Source: Anabaena lutea FACHB-196 (GTDB lineage Bacteria; Cyanobacteriota; Cyanobacteriia; Cyanobacteriales; Nostocaceae). From it: a stretch of DNA of 34,569 nucleotides. The notes under the pieces were generated by a model, which was not told the origin of the DNA, ran no database searches, and saw only the letters and a list, made by a program, of their open reading frames with translations. Shown here one piece after another: positions 31,323 through 34,569 of the stretch. The DNA is taken from contig NZ_JACJST010000038.1 in assembly GCF_014698305.1 (NCBI RefSeq), positions 1 through 34,569 on the forward strand. The letters are read 5' to 3'. The position numbers and the translations under genes are program-made. Numbering within the stretch: position 1 is the stretch's first letter; every line of letters begins with the position of its first letter.

Positions 31323-31913
31323 TTACTGTGTGGCTGAACGCCCCTGCTTGCCTAGCTTAATCAACACAAAGTAGCTTAAATACACCACATAAACTACTAA
31401 ACCAATTATGCCTAGAAAGCTGAGAAAAGCAGGCTTACTATTGTGATGGAAGTAATCTTTAAACATTAATGGTGCTTCCAACCAAACGCTACAATAAGAG
31501 CTTTTTAGGGAACTTTCAGAAAAAGCACAACCCACAAAAGGTACAAGAGCTACTGTACTCAGAATGCAATAAACAGTTGTTGCCCAGCGCCAAGATGTGA
31601 ACATCAATTTCAATAAACCACTGGATTGATATTCAATTTCATCATTGATATCAACCCAGAACCATAGAGAAATTGGGATGAGAATACGAGCCATTAAAGC
31701 AGAAAGAAAACTTACGGCCAATCCACCAATCATTAAGTAAAGTGTTATTAGCAATAAACTTGCTACTCGCCAGTAAATCGTTAACAAGCGTTGTATTGCT
31801 TCTGATTTTTGTACAAATGCCCAAATCAGGAGAATCAGGGGAATAATTACCGTAAATAATAAGGCTAATCTATATTCCATCCAAACGTAAGGGCGAAACC
31901 AAATTTGTGGCAT
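31323..31913 (-). CDS. DUF3177 family membrane protein
   Basis: A 196-residue membrane protein with about five hydrophobic helices: LALLFTVIIPLILLIWAF, VASLLLITLYLMIGGLAV, WATTVYCILSTVALVPFV and SFLGIIGLVVYVVYLSYFVL, plus one around MARILIPISLWFWVD. The segment QKSEAIQRLLTIYWRVASLL and the SLWFWVDINDEIEY region match my memory of DUF3177, a family of cyanobacteria and plastids. The function is not known. It is first in the minus-strand cluster DUF3177-unknown-cbiD. Confidence 0.75.
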   Translation of the reverse strand: MPQIWFRPYVWMEYRLALLFTVIIPLILLIWAFVQKSEAIQRLLTIYWRVASLLLITLYLMIGGLAVSFLSALMARILIPISLWFWVDINDEIEYQSSGLLKLMFTSWRWATTVYCILSTVALVPFVGCAFSESSLKSSYCSVWLEAPLMFKDYFHHNSKPAFLSFLGIIGLVVYVVYLSYFVLIKLGKQGRSATQ

Positions 31914-32308
31914 AAATTGTGTGAGGTTTGTCAGGTTTGTCAGGTGATAAATCTAAAATTTATTTATCTTTTATTTGATAGTTTAATCAAGGCAAAAAAG
32001 CAAGCAACTCATGAATCTGTAGCTGATATTTTGCACTTAGATAAAATAGTACCAGGAAGAATTTAGGAATTCAGCCCAATCTATTTTCTATTCAGCATAC
32101 CGAGAAAAAATGCTTTCTTTGCTTTCTTTTTCAAGGTTGTGGCTGAGGTTTTGTCCTCTGCATAAACTCCTTCAAATTCCCCCCACTCAAAAATGAGTAA
32201 AGGGAAGATGTGAGATGGATATGGAGTGGTGGGAAGGTGCAAGATATTCAGTTAATAGATCGTGGTTGCTTGCCCACTAGACTAAAAGAAAAGGCATTAA
32301 CTCAATTT
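31914..32308. other. Intergenic region between DUF3177 and cp12
   Basis: It holds the DUF3177 promoter side (a short direct repeat TTTGTCAGG at 31925-31942) and the cp12 3' flank. No gene or strong repeat was seen. Confidence 0.45.
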
Positions 32309-32554
32309 CTAGTCTTCGTAAAGTCGGCACTCATCGGCTTCGGGATTGGCATCACAGTATTTTTCTAAAGAGTTTTTTGGCTTTTGTTGACGCTGGTGGG
32401 AAGCTTCAGCTTGCAGTTCTTCAACTGCATCCCAAGCCGCAGCACATTCAGGCGAGTTGCTACCTGTAATGTCACAAACAACACGCGCTTGTTCAACTTC
32501 TTCCTGGATCTTGTCTTGAATATCGGGATTTGCTGTTTCTTGGATATTTGTCAT
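32309..32554 (-). CDS. cp12: Calvin cycle regulator CP12
   Basis: An 81-residue, highly charged, intrinsically disordered protein. It has the N-terminal Cys pair C27 and C37 and the C-terminal pair C67 and C76, the conserved AAAWDAVEEL core (residues 38-47) and CDANPEADECRLYED at the end, which inserts into GAPDH. CP12 bridges GAPDH and phosphoribulokinase in darkness under redox control. All four Cys are present, so both redox switches should be functional. It is a single gene with 394 nt free on the 3' side and over 500 on the 5' side. Confidence 0.97.
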   Translation of the reverse strand: MTNIQETANPDIQDKIQEEVEQARVVCDITGSNSPECAAAWDAVEELQAEASHQRQQKPKNSLEKYCDANPEADECRLYED

Positions 32555-33080
32555 TGCTTTAGTCTCGTTATGTGTTGTTTATACTAGTGTAGAAAAAATT
32601 CAAAAATTACAGTGTTTGCTCTATCGCTTACTATTCTAACCACTGACCTGATCAGTTCATACTTGAGCCTGATAATCCATAACTAATACAACAAATTGCC
32701 TCATTTGTACTGTGTTCTCCTCTATGTTTTAAGATTTTGTGGGGACAGTACTACAGAAAAACAATCATACAATATATTTAAATGCATCTGGCAAGAATTG
32801 AAGAAGACACGGAGACACGGGGACGCGGGGACACCGTTGACCTAAGCCAGGGGATTCCAGCAAGGAATGTCTTTTTTCTTCTCCACGACTCAAGTCGGGG
32901 GCTGGAAACCATTTGCGTCGAACGTCGGACACAGGCGACTGACTCTCCGCGTCCTCTTCGGTCACCGTCCCGGATGTGGGGGTAGATGAAGGGCTGGTGC
33001 ATCAACTCTTGTCGGATGCAATACTTCCCTAGATAAAACCATCAACTACTAGCCTCAATAGAGAAAGAAGCCCAGAACTC
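32555..33080. other. Intergenic region between cp12 and FIST gene
   Basis: It carries the cp12 promoter side and a GACACGGGGAC repeat block. No gene is called; open frames at 32765-33005 are repeat-derived and in all frames. Confidence 0.5.
32801..32965. repeat. GACACGGGGA/CTCCGCGTC repeat block, second copy
   Basis: AAGAAGACACGGAGACACGG at 32801-32820 and CTCCGCGTCCTCTTCGGTCA at 32944-32963 match the two sides of the 27663-27765 block. The interior contains other hairpin-prone sequence (e.g. GGGATTCCAGCAAGGAAT). Confidence 0.65.
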
Positions 33081-34295
33081 ATGGCAGACAAAATGCAGTG
33101 GGCAAATGCCCTATCAACCCGTCCTTCTTTAGAAGCAGCTGTTGCAGATGTGGTACAACAAGCTGTCTCATCTTTAACAGCACCTGCGGATTTGGGGCTG
33201 GTGTTCATTTCGTCTGCTTTTACAAGTGAATATTCCCGACTATTGCCATTGCTGGCCGAAAAACTTTCAGTACCTGTGCTGATTGGTTGTAGCGCTGCTG
33301 GTGTAGTTGGTAGGACAGAGCTAGGAAAAACTCAAGAAATCGAAGCAGAACCAGCTATCAGTTTGACTTTAGCCCATCTTCCAGGGGTGAATATCCAGGC
33401 TTTTCATGTTGTGGCTGAAGAATTACCTGATTTGGATAGTTCTCCCGATGCTTGGATTGATGTCGTCGGTGTGCCACCATCACCAGTACCCCAATTTATC
33501 TTATTGTCTAGTGCGTTTTCGTCAGGAACTAATGATTTATTGCAGGGCTTAGATTTTGCTTATCCGGGTTCGGTAGTTGTGGGTGGACAAGCTAATGGTG
33601 GGTTTGTGAGCGATCGCATCGCTTTATTTTGTCACAATCGTCTTTATCGTGAGGGGACGGTGGGCTTGGCTTTGAGTGGTGATATTGTGCTGGAAACAAT
33701 TGTGGCCCAAGGATGCCGACCGATTGGCCAGCCATTGCGTGTGACTAAAGCTGAACGCAATATTATTTTGGAGTTAGATGAGCAAGTCCCTTTAGTAATT
33801 TTGCGAGATTTGATTGGTAGTCTGAGTGAACAAGAACGTTTGCTGGCACAGCATTCTCTGTTTGTTGGTTTAGCAATGAATGAGTTTAAACCTTCTTTAC
33901 AGCAGGGTGATTTTTTAATTCGCAATCTCCTGGGTGTAGATCCATCAGCTGGTGCGATCGCTATTGGCGATCGCGTCCGTCCTGGTCAAAGGTTACAATT
34001 TCACCTGCGGGATGCTCAAGCTTCTGCTGAAGATCTAGAATTGCTTTTACAAGAATATCTTGACAACAACCGCAGTGAATCCTCTCCTTTGGCAGCTTTG
34101 ATGTTTAGTTGTGTTGGACGTGGTGCAGGACTTTACGGTCAGCCTAATTTTGATTCTCAGCTATTTAAGCGTTACTTCCATGACATCCCCATAGGAGGTT
34201 TTTTCGGTAGTGGTGAAATCGGACCTGTGAGTGAGAGAACTTTCCTTCACGGTTACACTTCCGTATTTGCAATTTGCAGACAACTTAATTCGTAG
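33081..34295 (+). CDS. FIST-domain signal transduction protein
   Basis: A 404-residue protein with FIST N and FIST C domains, a predicted small-ligand sensor family. N-terminal FIST, about residues 30-205: LGLVFISSAFTSEYSRLLPLLAEKLSVPVLIGCSAAGVVG, SLTLAHLPGVNIQAFHV, FILLSSAFSSGTNDLLQGLDFAYPGSVVVGGQANGG. C-terminal FIST, about 215-390: CRPIGQPLRVTKAERNIILELD, FLIRNLLGVDPSAGAIAIGDRVRPGQRLQFHLRDA and GGFFGSGEIGPV. No catalytic output domain is attached, so it probably acts through partner proteins. Cytoplasmic. It contains HIP1 sites. It is followed by a 26-nt palindrome and a kinase fragment. Confidence 0.93.
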   Translation: MADKMQWANALSTRPSLEAAVADVVQQAVSSLTAPADLGLVFISSAFTSEYSRLLPLLAEKLSVPVLIGCSAAGVVGRTELGKTQEIEAEPAISLTLAHLPGVNIQAFHVVAEELPDLDSSPDAWIDVVGVPPSPVPQFILLSSAFSSGTNDLLQGLDFAYPGSVVVGGQANGGFVSDRIALFCHNRLYREGTVGLALSGDIVLETIVAQGCRPIGQPLRVTKAERNIILELDEQVPLVILRDLIGSLSEQERLLAQHSLFVGLAMNEFKPSLQQGDFLIRNLLGVDPSAGAIAIGDRVRPGQRLQFHLRDAQASAEDLELLLQEYLDNNRSESSPLAALMFSCVGRGAGLYGQPNFDSQLFKRYFHDIPIGGFFGSGEIGPVSERTFLHGYTSVFAICRQLNS

Positions 34296-34338
34296 GGAAT
34301 AGGGAATATAATTAAATGTGCTTAACTTGAAACTCTTG

Positions 34339-34364
34339 TAGGGACAATTCATGAATTGTCCCTA
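34339..34364. terminator. 26-nt perfect palindrome, possible terminator
   Basis: TAGGGACAATTCA is directly joined to its complement TGAATTGTCCCTA. It has no loop beyond the central bases, lies 44 nt after the FIST stop, and is a common cyanobacterial interspersed palindrome, so it may or may not terminate transcription. Confidence 0.5.
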
Positions 34365-34392
34365 TATTATTAATATTATTAAATGATAGATT

Positions 34393-34506
34393 ATGAATAA
34401 TATCTTGAAACTAGGCACTTTACTTAAAGACCGTTATCAAGTTATCGAGATTTTATCTAGTAATACGGCAGGGGAAACGCATCTAATTTATTTTGACAAA
34501 ATGTAA
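34393..34506 (+). pseudogene. N-terminal fragment of a Ser/Thr kinase-like protein
   Basis: ATG at 34393 encodes ILKLGTLLKDRYQVIEILSS, then NTAGETHLIYFDKM and a TAA at 34504. The L-x2-RYQVI-x2-L pattern is the kinase domain start, as in the kinase at 2261 (LLDHRYQVIRIL), but the glycine loop is degenerate and the frame stops before the catalytic Lys. The following bases do not read as kinase in any frame before the window ends. It is probably a remnant; a further piece could lie beyond the window edge. Confidence 0.65.
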
Positions 34507-34569
34507 CTTATATGAGTACAAAAAAAGGATGGTATTATTAACTTAATATCAAGCTAATAAACACATATA

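Noticed and set aside
32765-33005. Overlapping frames on both strands before the FIST gene
   Set aside because: They come from GC-rich repeat DNA that is open in several frames at once.

Overview
The window is chromosomal DNA of a filamentous, Nostoc/Anabaena-like cyanobacterium. The evidence is the many HIP1 octamers (GCGATCGC), several short tandem repeat arrays typical of Nostocales (CATTGGT, AGGGAAC, CTCCCCAT), a tRNA-Leu(UAA) gene split by a group I intron, and cyanobacterial genes such as ndhL, cp12, a HetZ-related gene, DUF3007, DUF751, DUF4327 and DUF3177.

Layout. 0-2.1 kb: a LuxR-like HTH protein faces a small repeat protein across a duplicated, GCGTA-rich intergenic region; a conserved unknown follows. 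2.2-5.3 kb: a membrane-anchored Ser/Thr kinase with an SH3 domain, then a Gln-rich membrane protein, converging on a strong hairpin. 5.4-7.0 kb: the ndhL-DUF3007-trpA cluster, with two microsatellite arrays before trpA. 7.36-7.73 kb: intron-bearing trnL. 7.74-10.5 kb: a decayed accessory patch. It holds an S23-type four-helix protein and a GUN4 gene, each broken by one in-frame TAA, a pair of unknown ORFs in one frame separated by a TAA, a Uma2 nuclease, and an IS200/IS605-type right-end relic. A 47-nt copy of the 3' end of the neighbouring UPF0104 gene lies at its left side. 10.5-15.1 kb: UPF0104, two tandem lipoproteins, larC and a Sua5/YrdC protein. 15.5-19.4 kb: a HetZ-related gene, a tail-to-tail restriction-modification-like pair, DUF751 and rbfA. 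19.4-24.6 kb: DUF4327, a small unknown, a CadD-like transporter, a DUF202 protein and a LysR regulator. 24.6-25.6 kb: a second graveyard with an SDR tail, a MocR/GntR HTH fragment and an apparent 134-bp MITE with a perfect 10-bp target duplication. 25.6-34.5 kb: a CDF metal transporter whose C-terminus is written by a second IS-type relic, a response regulator, guaA, the cbiD-unknown-DUF3177 cluster, cp12, a FIST sensor and a kinase N-terminal fragment.

Most intact genes are housekeeping: tryptophan, GMP and corrin synthesis, NDH-1, Calvin cycle control, tRNA and ribosome maturation. The more unusual material lies between them: the broken accessory patch, two orphan IS right ends that may preserve omega-RNA-like sequence, the MITE, the convergent nuclease/adenine methylase pair, and the GCGTA repeats between the HTH gene and the small repeat protein. 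Everything here was read by eye; no database search was run.
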